Shown here piece by piece: positions 51,900 through 63,723 of a stretch of 64,000 bases of DNA (position 1 is its first letter; the number at the start of each line of letters is the position of its first letter). Origin of the DNA: Aquatica leii (taxonomy: Eukaryota > Arthropoda > Insecta > Coleoptera > Lampyridae); contig CM069433.1 of the NCBI GenBank assembly GCA_035610365.1, forward strand, positions 191,836,760-191,900,759. The letters are read 5' to 3'. The notes under the pieces are model-generated. The model saw nothing but the letters and a program-made list of their open reading frames with translations. It was not told the origin of the DNA and searched no databases. The translations under genes and the position numbers were made by a program.

Positions 51900-52465
51900 C
51901 TGTAATACTGTATATAAGGTTTCTTTGAGGTGTATCTGAAGCAACAAATTATAAAAAAACACTAATGTTTTAAAGTATTTTATATTCATATGTTACTAAA
52001 AATATTTGTTTAATTATTGCTTTACTGAATACTCCACCTTCAGATATTTGATTTATGTCACGTAAACTAACATTCCTTTCAATATTCTTTACAATAAAGA
52101 TCAATAGTCCTAGCAATGCGATAGGTCAGAGAATGGCATATTATTTTGTTAGACCCTATGCAGCAATTTTCTTTAAGAGATACGTATAGGAAATAAATAA
52201 ATAAACTAAAAATATACGGAGTGTTCTGTTTAAGAAACTCAATTTTGAAGTTCCCATAGTTTTCACAATTTTTGGGACTGTACTGAATGTGGTACATATG
52301 TCAAAAAGATCGAGTCGAGAGATAACCACCTACGTTGGGTGTACACGCTCCTTTAATAATTACGTTATAAATGGTAGTAATAATACGTAACAAATACGTA
52401 ATAACTAGTAATATCAGTAGTATGTCACACGTAATAATTGCGTAATAATATGTAATAAGTAGGGG
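51900..52465. other. 3' flank; ACGTAATA-rich stretch at 52352-52462
   Basis: No gene. From 52352 to 52462 the motif acgtaata / cgtaataa and variants recur about seven times (tacgtaaca, tacgtaataa, cacgtaataa, gcgtaataa). This looks like a degenerate simple repeat. Confidence 0.5.
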
Positions 52466-53122
52466 AGCGGTGCTATGAATGGGACAGTTTTTTTGTTTTA
52501 TTCACAAGATTTTTGTATCCGAAAATTTTACTATTTACACTAATATGACATTGTCATTAGGGATACAAGTATTTATTTGTAAAAACAAAAATTTTGAATA
52601 TTACAAAAAAACACAAAAAATTGGCGAATTAAAAAAACAATCACTTTGTCCCATTCAACCCTCATTATGTTTTGAATGGGACAGTCTTCAGGGTTGCATG
52701 GAACAATGAAATAAATCAAAAGTAATCATTCATAAAATACTCTGCAAGTTATAAGATTCTACCAAACTTAGTTTCATAAGAAGAAAAGTCAATGTCAAAT
52801 TTCAGATTCGCTTTTGTTCTTAATGTTGCAAGGTTCATGTGTGATTGTCTTAGTTTTCTGATGATGCTTCTTCTTTTCACATCTGAAATGTCATCTTCAG
52901 GTGGATATAAAAACTTATTCGAGTTACCAAATCTTCTGAAGAACTTAACTTCAAAGTCGCAGTTTCCTACAATTTTTTGTATAGCAACCTATGTAAGACA
53001 GTTTGTTTTTTTTTCGTCGAAAAATCTACCAACACATAGTCGTTTATTTTCAAGATTTTACTATTAATATCCTCACTGCCACTTTCGCTGTGACTTTCCA
53101 TAGGACTCTGATTTGACTCTTG
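52466..53122 (-). other. Probable 3' part of the pogo-like element, no gene
   Basis: Lies downstream of the pogo-like transposase on its strand. The string gaatgggacag occurs at 52477 and 52674, with gtcccattcaa at 52649, making a small inverted pair. No terminal repeat matching the other end was identified. Confidence 0.35.
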
Positions 53123-54553
53123 CTACTCAAAGTCTTCCACATTGGAGTCATCACTACTTTCTTCTAAAATCTTCCGTTTGCGTTGCTTTTCAGATTTTTT
53201 CAAACTATTCTTCCTAAGTTTGGCATGGTGCTGTTCTTCTATTGCGTTTACTTCTGAAGTATCTGTTAACACCCGTGTAGTGCCTCTTTTTCTACCTTTC
53301 CTAACTTCTGTTTTCTCTGGAGCTTTCGGAAATGCTTGAACTGACTCAGGTGTTACTGTTACCAATGTGGACAAGGAGTCCTTATCAGTTCTGGCATGTG
53401 ATGGCCCTGGCACCGGGTCATCTAGCTGATGACTAGTTGACGGCAGATGATGGTCCGTTACAAAAGAACTCATGAAATCAGATTCCTGAAAGATGAGGCG
53501 GTTCAACTGATTAATTCCACTCGACAAAAAACCTGCAAGAATATACTTGAATGTCTTGCTCGGGTTCGATAGCATCCATTCATTCTGAGCAGTTTTGAAA
53601 TAGGTTTTGAAAGGCCCGTACACTAAAAACGTCGAGCGGTTGCAGTTTATAGCTGCAGTGTGGAGAAAATGTTAACAAGACCACGTGGTGGCTTTTTGGC
53701 ATAAAATGACGATATCCAGGCTAATATGGGACTCGTGATTATCGAGCAATAGCAGTATTGCTTCTTCCTGAGTTGGCTTCGTATGTTTGACAAAATGTTT
53801 GAATGCCAAAAAAAAATTACTTTCGGTCATCCAACCAGATTTGTTTGCAAGCCCAAAACTTCCTGGTGGAGCACCGTGGAGCATAAAATCTCTGAAGTTT
53901 ATTCTGGGAAACACGAATACTGGTGGAATAGTGTTACCGTTTGCTCCTACAAATGTCAGCATCGTTACTAACGTCCCCCTTTCTGCGGAGGTTGCATGCC
54001 CAACTTGTTTCAAGCGCCTTTAGGAAAACACTTTCGGTGGATCTGTAACTGTGAGAAGACTTGTTACATCACAGTTGAATATGCGACTAGTAGTAAATTT
54101 GTGCTTCTCCATTAAACGTTCCAAGTTATCAAAGAACCTACCAACAGTAGTCAGATTGAAAGTAGTGCCCCGTCTTAAGCTTGTTTTCTCTGGTTTTCTT
54201 AGCGACAACAGACTTCTATTTTTTGGGGTAGGAAATTTTTAATCTTTGGGCGTATTTGTACGCAAGCTGTCGAGACCCATATGACCTATACCGTAGCACA
54301 TTTTCGACGCAGTTATCAAATAATCAACTAGAGCATTTTCCTGCTCTAGGGAGAAAATACGCCTATTCCCAATAACTGGTTCATGTTGAAACTGTTGCAC
54401 ATCCTGAAGTTTGCGAGCATTGTTTACTGCTCGATGTAGAGCTGATTTTGAAATATTGTATTTGTCGCGAGCCACTGGTACTAAGCTGGTACTAATTGTA
54501 AATAATTCCAATAAAATACAAAGTTTAATTAATTTACGTTCAAACGAAAGCAT
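53123..54553 (-). pseudogene. Pogo-like (DDE_1, jerky/Tigger type) transposase, decayed
   Basis: The minus strand opens with a psq-type helix-turn-helix (YNISKSALHRAVNNARKLQ, then EQENALVDYLITASKM). It continues through KFTTSRIFNCDVTSL, where the first catalytic Asp is kept. Next come GHATSAERGTLVTMLTFVGA, IPPVFVFPR, the second Asp in LLLLDNHESHIS, and VYGPFKTYFKTAQNEW. It ends in a charged C-terminal tail. The four main pieces share one reading frame. They are separated by stops at 54239 and 54020 and by a short frame excursion near 53630-53690 that carries KLQPLDV in another frame. The damage is light for its length. Confidence 0.88.
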
Positions 54554-54579
54554 TAAAACTTTTGCAACCCAGTTAAAAA

Positions 54580-57127
54580 GTTACTTGTAAGTTTGGTCAG
54601 TTCCTTTCTGAGTGTCTGAGAGATCGTTTAGTTTGTGGAATCCGATCGCAAGGCATTAGGAGGAAGTTATTGTCAAAAGATGATTTGACCTTTGAACGCG
54701 TGTATCAATGGAGCTAGCAAAAGGACAAGTTAAGGTCTATAATGGTCAACACACACGATGCAACTTTGTTGCTAAATAGTCTCAACAAGTTGTATGTGCG
54801 TCGAAAATATAAGAATAATTTAAAAAAGTTTGAGAAGCTAGATGATTGGAAAGCTTGTTTTCGTTGTGAAAGGAAGTTTAATTTTGATGGGAATGTTTGA
54901 GCTACAGGAAGAAAGGTCATATCAATACAGTGAGCAAAAAAGAAAATGTCCACATCGTCGAAGAGACGCATGCTAATTCTTCGACAGATCATTCTGAATT
55001 AAATTCTTTAGATTTAGGTTTTTTATCAAATTTAGATTTTAATACTATGGATCCAGTAAAAGTAATTATTGAAATTCATAGTGGAGTTTAACGTTCAGTG
55101 ATGCATGTAAATAATTTTGAATTTTATTTTAACCAATTAATGATATACCCTGTCAAATACGATTGAAGAGTGTTTACCGGTCAAAATGTTAGTGTTCTAT
55201 CAGAAGCTATAATATCTGACAATTTTGATCAAAATTTCAATTTACTTCTTGTAATATTAAGAGGCAACCTTAAGTTCTCTCCGTTCCTAAGTCGAAATTG
55301 ATAAATGTTTTGAATCCTGAATGGAGAAAGAAAATACATTTTAGTGAAAATAATAGAATCATCAAAGCATGATATAGAATCTTCAAAGTCTAATGTAGAG
55401 GAAGGTATCAAGTCTTATTTCTAGTTTGAAATCCCAATATAAAAATGTGTTCAGTGTAGACCAGAGGTCAAGCATAGACATTTTCAAAATCGAATCGAAA
55501 GAAGGTGTGCAGCAAATTTTTGATAGAGGATATGACATACCATGTGCTTTGAGAGACAAGGTTGAATCAAAATTGTTGAAAATGTTAAAGATAGTAATTT
55601 TAAAGAGATCAGGAATTGTATGAATTTAAAAACTTTAAATAAACCAATATGTAGTGATTATTGTGTCTTGCCTCAGCCCCTGGAATACAGACAACTGTGG
55701 ATGGTATTCAGTGTCATAAATATGTGCCTGAAGTGTTAAATAGGTTAGATGAGTTCAACGTAAAGGTTAATAAAAATAAATGGTTATTATTTGTAAATCA
55801 AGTAAAATTTTTGGGACATATAATTGATGATAGTGGAATTCATCCAACTGAAAAGAAAATTAAGGCCATAAAGTTGACTCCTTCATCAAGGAGCGTATCC
55901 GAACTCGAGTCTTTTCTTGGATTATTAATATACTACGGAAAATTCATCCCCATGTTGTGCCCAAATTTTTAAATCTCTTTATAACTTGTGTCACAAACAT
56001 GTCAAGTTTGGTAAGTGTTGGTCGCAAGAATGTGAGGTTGCTTTTTACTCAAGTAAAGAGTTGGTAACGTCAGAGAGTATGCTTGTTCACTTTGATCTTA
56101 CTTTGCCTATTTTTCTAACTTGTGATGCTAGTGGGTATGGAGTGGGCGTTATGTTAAGTCACAAAGTCAACGGTGATGATAAACCAGTCTTGTTTGCATC
56201 CAGTACATTGTCAAAAGTAGAACAGAAATATAGTAATTTAGAATAGGAAGCGTTGGCCATTATCTTTGCTATTCGTAAGTTCAATAAATATTTATTTGAA
56301 CAGAAGTTTACGTTGGTAACAGATCATCAGCCCCTAATGTTCATTTTTGGGAATTACATCGGCTGCATCAATCACTAGATATTGGTATTCAGTATAAAAG
56401 TGGAAAATTAATAAGTCATTCCGATGGATTGTCTCGTTTACCTTGCAGTGAGAAGTCTGAAAGACATAACTCTTTATTCTCGTTTAATTTGGTAAATAAG
56501 GTGCCACTGAATGGTCATGATATTCACATGGAAACGATACGAAATTTACCACTCTTAAAAGTCAGATTACATTTTATCGGGATAGGCCCAATAATGTTAG
56601 TGACGAAAACCTAAAATCTTATTTTAAGACACGTCATGAATTGTCTGTAGAGCAGGACTGGATTCTTGTAAGTAGTAGGGTTGTTATTCCTAAAGTTTTA
56701 AGAAGAGAAGTTCGATTCAAAATGCTTATACGTTCCTACTGTTGGTGACTAACAATAAGATGAATTTTCATATAGAAAAGTTTACATCTTTATGTAATAT
56801 TTGTCAACTGTGTCAGAATTTTACGATTTCTAATAAACCAATTCCATGGCCTGCGGCTCCATGTAACTTTTTAGGGTTCATATAGATTTCTTTTACAAAT
56901 TTGAATTTACATTTCTGGTATTGATAGATCAAAATTCTGAATGGTTTGAAGAAAACTGGAGCTAATACATTAGAAACCATTCTAAGATTGAAAGATATTT
57001 TTTCTACATTTGGTCTTCCAGTCGAGTTAGTTTCTGACAACGGTCCACCGTTTAATTCCACTGAATTTGTGTATGTTTGTCAGGCAAATGGAATTAAACC
57101 TGTTAAGACTCCCACTTACTTAGTTTG
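54580..57127 (+). pseudogene. Ty3/Gypsy fragment (gag to integrase), K02A2.6-like
   Basis: Starts abruptly in gag: FGQFLSECLRDRLVCGIRSQ and DDLTFERVYQW. A zinc-knuckle region follows near 54860-54930 (CFRCE..., YRKKGHINTVS, with lost Cys). RT pieces are FSVDQRSSIDIF with ALRDKVESKLLKM (55440-55590), RLDEFNVKVNKNKWLLFV and VKFLGHIIDDSGIHPTEKKI (55740-55870). RNase H: FLTCDASGYGVGVMLSH and FASSTLSKVEQKYSNLE (56110-56246). Integrase: VVIPKVLRREV, VLIDRFSKWFEE-like sequence, then GLPVELVSDNGPPFNSTEF (57010-57070). No LTR is attached and frame breaks are frequent. The catalytic YXDD stretch upstream of 55660 was not found. Confidence 0.85.
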
Positions 57128-58000
57128 ACTTATTTTGACCTCAATTTTTCAGTTCGGATGTTTCTCTAGAGACTTTTTTTCCGACCTGGCGTATTATGCG
57201 TTATGCAAAAATATGTACAGTGACCGTTTTTTGACAAATGTAAAAAACTGGATGCAAAGATGTGACTACGATATGGCTTAGAGTCCGACGTCGGCAAATC
57301 GCTTAATAGAGCAGCGCCATCAACTTACGCAAAAACAGTAATAAAAACAAAAAATTCCGCAAAAAATAAGGTGAGCGGTCGTCTCGATTTCGGGAAAACG
57401 GTGATCCTTTGAAACGATTTTTATGATATGCAATTCTTTACGACTTTGTCACTGCCGACGTATGAATACCTGACCTCGAGAAATTTGGTTGAGTAGCATG
57501 CTGTCAGATAACGCAAATTGCAGTTTATTTTTCAAAAAACATTTACGGTCAATTTTGATTTTTGTCACGTCTGGTATGGTGTGTGTGTCAGCGTTAAAAC
57601 CCAAAAAGATTGTAAAATCTGAAAACAATCTTATGGATGTGTGAGTCAGGGGACGACGCACAGATATATTTCTGATCAGCACATATTTTAGCTTCTATGA
57701 CGTACTCCTGTAATTGAGCTGTAATTAAACTTCTATGGCACGCTTCTGTAGTTCAGCTTGGATGGCATATCCCTGTACGTAAGTGAAAGTAGTCTAATTG
57801 CGGCGGAGTTCTTCCAAAGGTATCGACCCTAACTTGATCACGTGCTGTAGGGGTCTTTCGGATCGCTTCTCGCTTATAACAATTTAACTGTGTTCGTCGA
57901 TTGTCAGAATGTTTAACGTAACGAATTAATTAATGTAATAATAAACGATGTTCTTTGTGATGTGCGCTTAGTAAATAGTTATCTTTGATCCGGTTACCAG
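57128..58000. other. No gene recognised
   Basis: The minus-strand frame at 57449-57682 has no identifiable domain. Part could be LTR-derived, but no pair was seen. Confidence 0.4.
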
Positions 58001-58095
58001 ATTATTACTTAATGTTCATAAACTTCAATATTATTACTTAACCTTCATAAATTTCAATATTATTACTTAGCTTTCATTAATTTCAATATTATAAT
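58001..58095. repeat. 29-bp tandem repeat, three copies
   Basis: Units start at 58001, 58030 and 58059. Each begins attattactta and ends ttcaat, with a truncated fourth start at 58088. Units differ by two or three bases. Confidence 0.9.
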
Positions 58096-58837
58096 AAATG
58101 TAAAGAGATTGGAAGTGCGCGTCGAAGTTTGATGTGATGTTACCGGGTGATACAATTCCATGTAAATATCTGACTCGCAAACTTGACGTCAATCTGCTTA
58201 CAGAGACTACTTTAGATTTGTTTTGTATTTTCTGTATTTGTGTCAGAAGTATAACGATACCAGTGGCGCAGCCACAAGAGCAGTACGAATTTTGTAAACA
58301 ATGACGAATCGACTCCTATCTTTATTTTCCTTCCTGAGGGTTATTTTTTGTAAACTTGGCTTACGAGCAATTATTAATAAAACTATAAAAACACAAATAA
58401 AAACCAATTGAGCATTCACAATTCCATGCAGTCGCAAAAATGTAATTCTCGGAAATCAAGACGTGAACGTTTAAATCAGTATAATAACAAAATTTACTCC
58501 AGACCTAAAGTTCCTTATTGTAGCTACTAATCATGCTACTTCAGTCATATTACTCTTGACGAGGACTGTAAGATTACATTTGCCAAACTTTGGCTTTGAA
58601 TACAAATAAATAATTAAGGATACTCGATTGGATCAAATCAACGTACACAATATCACACAAATTTAAAATAAAGACTGAAATATAGACTCGAGTGAAAGTA
58701 AAATATTAATTTTAAAATATACTAAAAGTATGTGATGGTTTAATATAAGTAATAGAGCATAACATACGCTGTAATCCTGCTTGCCAAGATTTGGTTAGTC
58801 TTAAATCGTCTTCTCGGTTCATATTATATGGTTTTTT
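58096..58837. other. No gene recognised
   Basis: AT-rich, with only a short minus-strand frame at 58243-58437 that has no domain. Confidence 0.4.
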
Positions 58838-59240
58838 TTATTTCCAAAACTTCGAAGATTAGTCTGGGAAAGTAGAAAAGAGTTCTAGCCAACATTTTAG
58901 TTTGGTCAAAGTTTTGCGTGTGTCCTCGGTTCCACACATATTTTGCCACTGCTGATTTTGTAACTCTGCGGTGTTTACAGTTAGCCATATGATTTTTAGT
59001 AGTATAGTAAATAAGAGGTGCTACTAGGAAGTGATAAGTCTTCTTTGACTTTTGGATTTATTGCTCTTTCGCATGCGTTTTGGATCTCCTTGAACCTGTA
59101 TCGATTTTGTTGTAGAGACTCCAACAGTGTTTCCTTTTCCTTTGTAGATTTTCATTATCTGGCACACGTATAGCTCTTTTAGCTAAAATATTCTTCTGTA
59201 CTGATGGTGGTGAGATTTGGCGTTTGAGTATGTATTAGTG
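58838..59240 (-). pseudogene. Penelope-like element fragment 3 (linker and GIY-YIG end)
   Basis: The minus strand gives AKRAIRVPDNENLQRKRKHC, corresponding to the helical linker after PLE RT. Then, around 58980-58840, come TKSAVAKYVWNRGHTQNF, FDQTKMLARTLFYFPRL and FEVLEIKK. That is the SAVAxHxxxxGHxxxF...R...EAxEIxK ending of PLE GIY-YIG domains. The GVYxIxC core between them is lost. A third, more decayed PLE lineage. Confidence 0.65.
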
Positions 59241-59389
59241 TGCTTTGTCTTTCTATAAGCTTAAGACCCCAATTACAAAATATCGTCACTTACACTTTTT
59301 CCGTCACTGACATTTACCACTCTAAAGGTGCAAGCTGTAATGTCTTGCAAAACGTCAGGTTATTTGGGTTCACATAGGTTAGTTATTCC

Positions 59390-59670
59390 AGCAATTCAAA
59401 GACGGCAGTGTTAAGAAGATTATTCAAGTTTAAATAAATAAGTGATTAACGCATGTGTTCGAAATAAATATACGGAGTATAACCTTGTACGTGACTTTAA
59501 AGTAAACAATAAGTGTTAAATTAAAATTACCCGCGGACTTTATCTTCGTGTAAGTGCGATATAAGTTAGTGTGTTTTTATTAAATATCCTTAGGTTTAAT
59601 TAGTTCGGTTACTTATAAACGTGTACACATTTTTAGTTCAAAGAAATTAGTTTTAATAATAAACGTTACA
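59390..59670 (+). repeat. Gypsy 5' LTR, 5'-truncated
   Basis: From caattcaaagacggcagtgt onward it matches the 3' LTR at 63848 on, and it ends aataaacgttaca. The part corresponding to 63724-63847 is missing and the upstream flank is unrelated. Confidence 0.88.
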
Positions 59671-59890
59671 TTGGTGACAGGTGCGTGGTATTGAATCGAA
59701 TAAATAAACAATTGTTTAGCTCGCGTATTGTAAATATCATTAAGTAATATCGCTCCCGGAATAAAAACATTGATTGCGTAAATAATTGTTTAGTTTGCGA
59801 TACGCGTGTTTATTTATAAAGTGTAATCATAGCTATTTCAGGTCGTTAAAGTAGTGTATTTAAACTTTTTATTCCTGTTATATATAATTT

Positions 59891-60290
59891 ATGCCGGTAA
59901 CTCGTTATCAAACCAAAATAAATGCAAAACTATTTGAATTTCTTGAATCGATGAATAAAAATATGCAAGAGAAACTATCCAAAAATTCTCAGAAAACGAA
60001 AAAAATTTTTTACGATAATTCTCAGAAAATGCAAGAAAAACTCTCCGAAAATTTAGAAAAACGGAAGAAATGCATGCTAGTATTGGAAATCAGATAAAAA
60101 CTATAGAAGAACAAATACAAATTAGTGTAGAAAACCAGATAAAATCTGTTCAAAAAAAAAGAAGACAAAATAAAAGAAGTAGAAGACAAACTAGAACAAA
60201 AGTTAGAAGAAAATTCAAGAACTATAGAAGACAACCTAGAGCAAAAGTTAAGAGAAAGAATTAAACTATTTGAAGAAAGAATCGAATAAA
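59891..60290 (+). pseudogene. Gypsy gag N-terminal coiled coil
   Basis: Begins MPVTRYQTKINAKLFEFLES. A reiterated motif follows: NMQEKLSKNSQK, DNSQKMQEKLSENLEK. After a frame change at about 60060 it reads IGNQIKTIEEQIQISVENQI. After another at the A9 run near 60156 it reads EDKIKEVEDKLEQKLEENS. Heptad-like charged repeats indicate a long coiled coil, as found before the capsid region in several insect Gypsy gags. The frame changes suggest decay or homopolymer errors. Confidence 0.7.
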
Positions 60291-60330
60291 TCGTCACGGC
60301 AAAGAAAGCGTCACGAGTGAAGTTTTAATA

Positions 60331-61053
60331 ATGGACCGCCGGGAAGAAAGCACTCACAAGTTTAGGGTTGTACCGCCAAATTTTGATGGTAAAGTTCCAT
60401 GGTCAACCTACTACAAGCAGTTTGAAGCCGCAGCTACAGCAAATGGTTGGAGCAACAAGCAGAAAACGGCGTCTTTAATAGTGTCCTTATGTGGAGAAGC
60501 TCTTGGAATCTTGTTTGACCACTTACAAAAAAATTACGAACTTTTAATTTCACGTTTAGAAATGAGATATGGTGATGCTTATCTTTAACAAGTAAATCAA
60601 GCTCAAATTAAAAGTCGGGTTCAGAAAGCTGCCGAAAATCTTCAAGAGTTTGAGGCTAACATCGCCAGATTAACACGGCTTGCGTATCCTATAGCACCAG
60701 ATACTTTCTTGGAGCAGATGGCTATTCAAACCTTTCTAAACGGCCTCCAAGATAACCAAACGCAGCAGACTCTTCGGTTAGCTCGACATAAAACGTTGGA
60801 TGACGCTTTAACCCATGCTTTGAAATTCGAGATGGCGAAACAAGCGTCGCACCTAGGCAGCCATAAGCTCAGTTGTGCTGCAGAAATAACTTCGCACACA
60901 GAAGAAAGCATTGAAGACATAGTGCGACGCGTATTTTGGGAACAAATTGCTTGAGAAAGAGAAGTGACGTGCAGGAACTGTGGAGAAATGGGCCACGTAC
61001 GACGACGTTGTACTAAGCCCAAAAGAAGACCAGAAGAGCGTCCGGAAAACTAG
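60331..61053 (+). pseudogene. Gypsy gag capsid and zinc knuckle
   Basis: One frame with two in-frame stops (60586, 60952). Conserved gag blocks are PPNFDGKVPWSTYYKQFEAA, LIVSLCGEALGIL, LEMRYGDAYL, ENLQEFEANIARLTRLAYPI and QTFLNGLQDNQTQQTLRLAR. It ends with the knuckle CRNCGEMGHVRRRC (C-x2-C-x4-H-x4-C) near 60970. Gag forms the particle and the knuckle binds the RNA. Confidence 0.9.
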
Positions 61054-61067
61054 AACAGATCGACCGA

Positions 61068-61822
61068 ATGGAACGAAAGTCGACCTCAACGAGCCATGCA
61101 TTGGAGATTACCATTCAAATGGCATTGCCTATGGAGCAATTGCATATTAATTATCGCAATGGCAAGATCAATGGAAGAAGTGTTCAGTTACTTGTTGACA
61201 CGGGAGCGACGATGACCATCATTCGTCTTGACATGTTATTGAAAAATGAGAAAACATCACTAGTAACAGTGCGACTTTAAACAGCAATAGGCGAAGAAAT
61301 ACCTACTCACGGACGATCAAAGAATTTATCCTAGGAATTGACGTTATAAAAAAGTATGGATTTCATTTGGATATGGAGAACGATGTTCTGAAGACCGACA
61401 ATGAAGAAATTCCCATTCATTCGTCAGAGAAGGCAGCCGTGCGAGTCTTATTGGGTGAAGACGTGACTTTGCCTGCAAGGACTAAAACTGTAGTGATAGC
61501 ACGCCTGGAGGAAAATTTCCGGGAAGGCTACATACGCACGATTGAACCAATGGAGGACGACTTAGTTGAAAAGGGACTACTCGTTGGCAGAACATTAGTA
61601 CGAGTGAAAAACACGATGCCAGTAAGGATCTTAAACATCAACTCAGATCCTGTAACGTTGAAAAAGAAGAGCGTGGTGGGCCAATGCACGCCAGAATCTC
61701 AAATTGTGAGATGCATGAAATCTAACGAGGCCGATACGACAACATCCACGAAGACTTCCTTTGGCGAAGAAAGAAGAAGCCAAACAAATAAATATGGATA
61801 TGAAGAAAAAAGGCATAATTGA
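61068..61822 (+). pseudogene. Gypsy protease and linker
   Basis: Protease: NGKINGRSVQLLVDTGATMT (Asp-Thr-Gly active site at about 61195-61210), broken by a frame change near 61280. A linker follows (61367-61822) with ARTKTVVIARLEENFREGYI and EKGLLVGRTLVRV, the usual spacer before RT. Confidence 0.85.
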
Positions 61823-62750
61823 ACCTTCAAATAGCCCGTGGGCGTCCCTAGTAGTACTCGTAAAGAAGAAAAATGGATCAACGAGGTTTTGCGTAGACTA
61901 AACACAACTAAACGACGTGACCAAAAAGGACAACTACCCTTTACCCAGAATTGACGATACGTTAAACACTCTGTCAGGATCCCAGTGGTTTTCTACGTTA
62001 AACTTAAAGAGTGGTTACTGGCACGTACAATTGGATCCCAAATATCGTAAAAAACAGCTTTTACGATTGGAACTGGTTTGTGGCAGTTTATTGTCATGCC
62101 CTTCGACCTGTGTAACGCTCCTGCAACGTTCGAGCGTTTGATAGAGACCATCTTGCGCAGACTGTCTTGGAAGACGGGTTTGGTTTACCTAGACGACGGG
62201 ATCGTGGTTGGAAGGTCATTTGAAGGACACTTGAACAATTTGAAAGAAGTGTTCCAGCGACTACGTGGTGCAAACCTTAAACTAAGCCCATTGAAGTATC
62301 ACGTATTTAAGAAAGAAATGCAATACCTTGGCCACGTCGCATCTAGAGAGGGAGTAAAAGCTGACCCAGACAAAATCCGAGCACTGCAAGCATGGCCAAG
62401 ACAAACATCAGGTCCAAAGTTTCCTTGGATTGTGCACCTATTATAGACGATTTATACCCGGGTTTGCCCGATATTGCCAAACCTTTGACGAAATTGACCG
62501 AAGAAAAAGCAGAATTTAGATGGAATGAAGACTGCGAAAATGGCCATAGGCGAGGTCCTTTCGAAGGTTCAAGATGAACAAGAAAAAGTTATCGCGCATT
62601 TTAGCAAGGTTTTGTCCAGGCCAGAGAGGAGTCTATTGCGTGACTAGGGGGGAGCTGTTAGCAGTCGTTAAGTCCATAGAACATTTTTACAAATATTTGT
62701 ATGGACGAAAATTTTTAGTAAGAACGGACCACGCCGCTTTAAAATGACTA
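61822..62750 (+). pseudogene. Gypsy reverse transcriptase and RNase H start
   Basis: [21 protein letters not shown] (61832 on), KKDNYPLPRIDDTLNTLSGS and FSTLNLKSGYWHVQL (palm, Asp replaced by Asn). Then FIVMPFDLCNAPATFERLIE, the catalytic stretch GLVYLDDGIVVG (62175-62210), HVFKKEMQYLGHVASREGVK, and RNase H traces in shifted frames (VIAHFSKVLSRPER). A frameshift sits near 62060 and several follow after 62400. Confidence 0.9.
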
Positions 62751-63700
62751 TTGCAGTTACGTAACCCAGAAGGACAAGAGGCAAGATATATCAAGAGACT
62801 GCAAGAATACGACTATGACACAGAACACCGTGCCGGAAGCAGTCATCAGAACGCTAATGGCTTGTCCAGAAGACCATGTTTAGCGGACTCCAGCCATTGT
62901 TCGGGACTTCAAGAAAAAGTCGAATGCCTCCGAAGTAACGCTATGGTTGATGATGGGTGGAAACCTGAGCAGTTGCGTCTCGAACAAGAAAACGATCCTG
63001 AAGTAAAACGGCCGACGACTAACCTAAGAAGAAGTGAGTGCTTTGAGCAGAAACATAAAAGCGTACTAGGCGCAGTGGGCTCTTTGATAGTAGAAGACGG
63101 TTTTCTTAAGCAAACCCTAGAAAGTGTCGAGAGCACGCGAAACAGACTACAGTTAACAGTGCCAAAGAACCGGGTGTCAGAAGTGTTGAAGCATCTCCAC
63201 GATGTTACATCAGAAGAACACATTGGCATTAAGAAAACATTAGAAAAAGTTCGAGAACGATTTTACTGACTGAACTGCAAGGAGGACGTCATAAAATGGT
63301 GTCGTAAGTGCACGGTCTGCGCATCGGGAAGTAGTCCAGCGAGAAAGCGCAAAGCACCCATTAAACAATACAACGTAGGAAGCCCTTTGGAAAGAGTAGC
63401 AATGACATCGCAGGGCCGTTCCTAGAATCCGATTCGGGAAATAAATACATCCTGGTGGCGATGGATTATTTCACGAATGGACGGAGGCTTACGCCATACC
63501 TAATCAGGAAGCAGCTACAGTCGCAGACGTATTAGTAAAGGAGTTTTTCTGCCGGTTTGGAGCCCTGTTGGTATTACACTCCGATTAAAGCCTCATTTTT
63601 AAGTCTGGGCTGTTTCAAGAAGTTTGCCGACTGTTGGAAATTAAGAAAACTAGGACAACGCTTTTCCATCCATCCGCATTCAGTTTCCTGTTGTGGAACA
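62751..63700 (+). pseudogene. Gypsy RNase H end and integrase
   Basis: RLQEYDYDTEHRAGSSHQNA then NGLSRRPC ends RNase H. The integrase zinc region follows with VLKHLHDVTSEEHIGIKKTL and, after a stop at 63267, KWCRKCTVCASGS. Core traces are LERVAMTSQGRF-like sequence, ILVAMDYFTNG and VLVKEFFCRFGA. It decays and breaks off by about 63690, before the purine tract. Confidence 0.85.
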
Positions 63701-63723
63701 GAACAGTCCTAAGAAGGGAACAG

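Noticed and set aside
54585..57127. Possible envelope gene or errantivirus in the Gypsy remnants
   Set aside because: No open frame or signal/transmembrane pattern follows any integrase in the window; only gag-pol parts are present.
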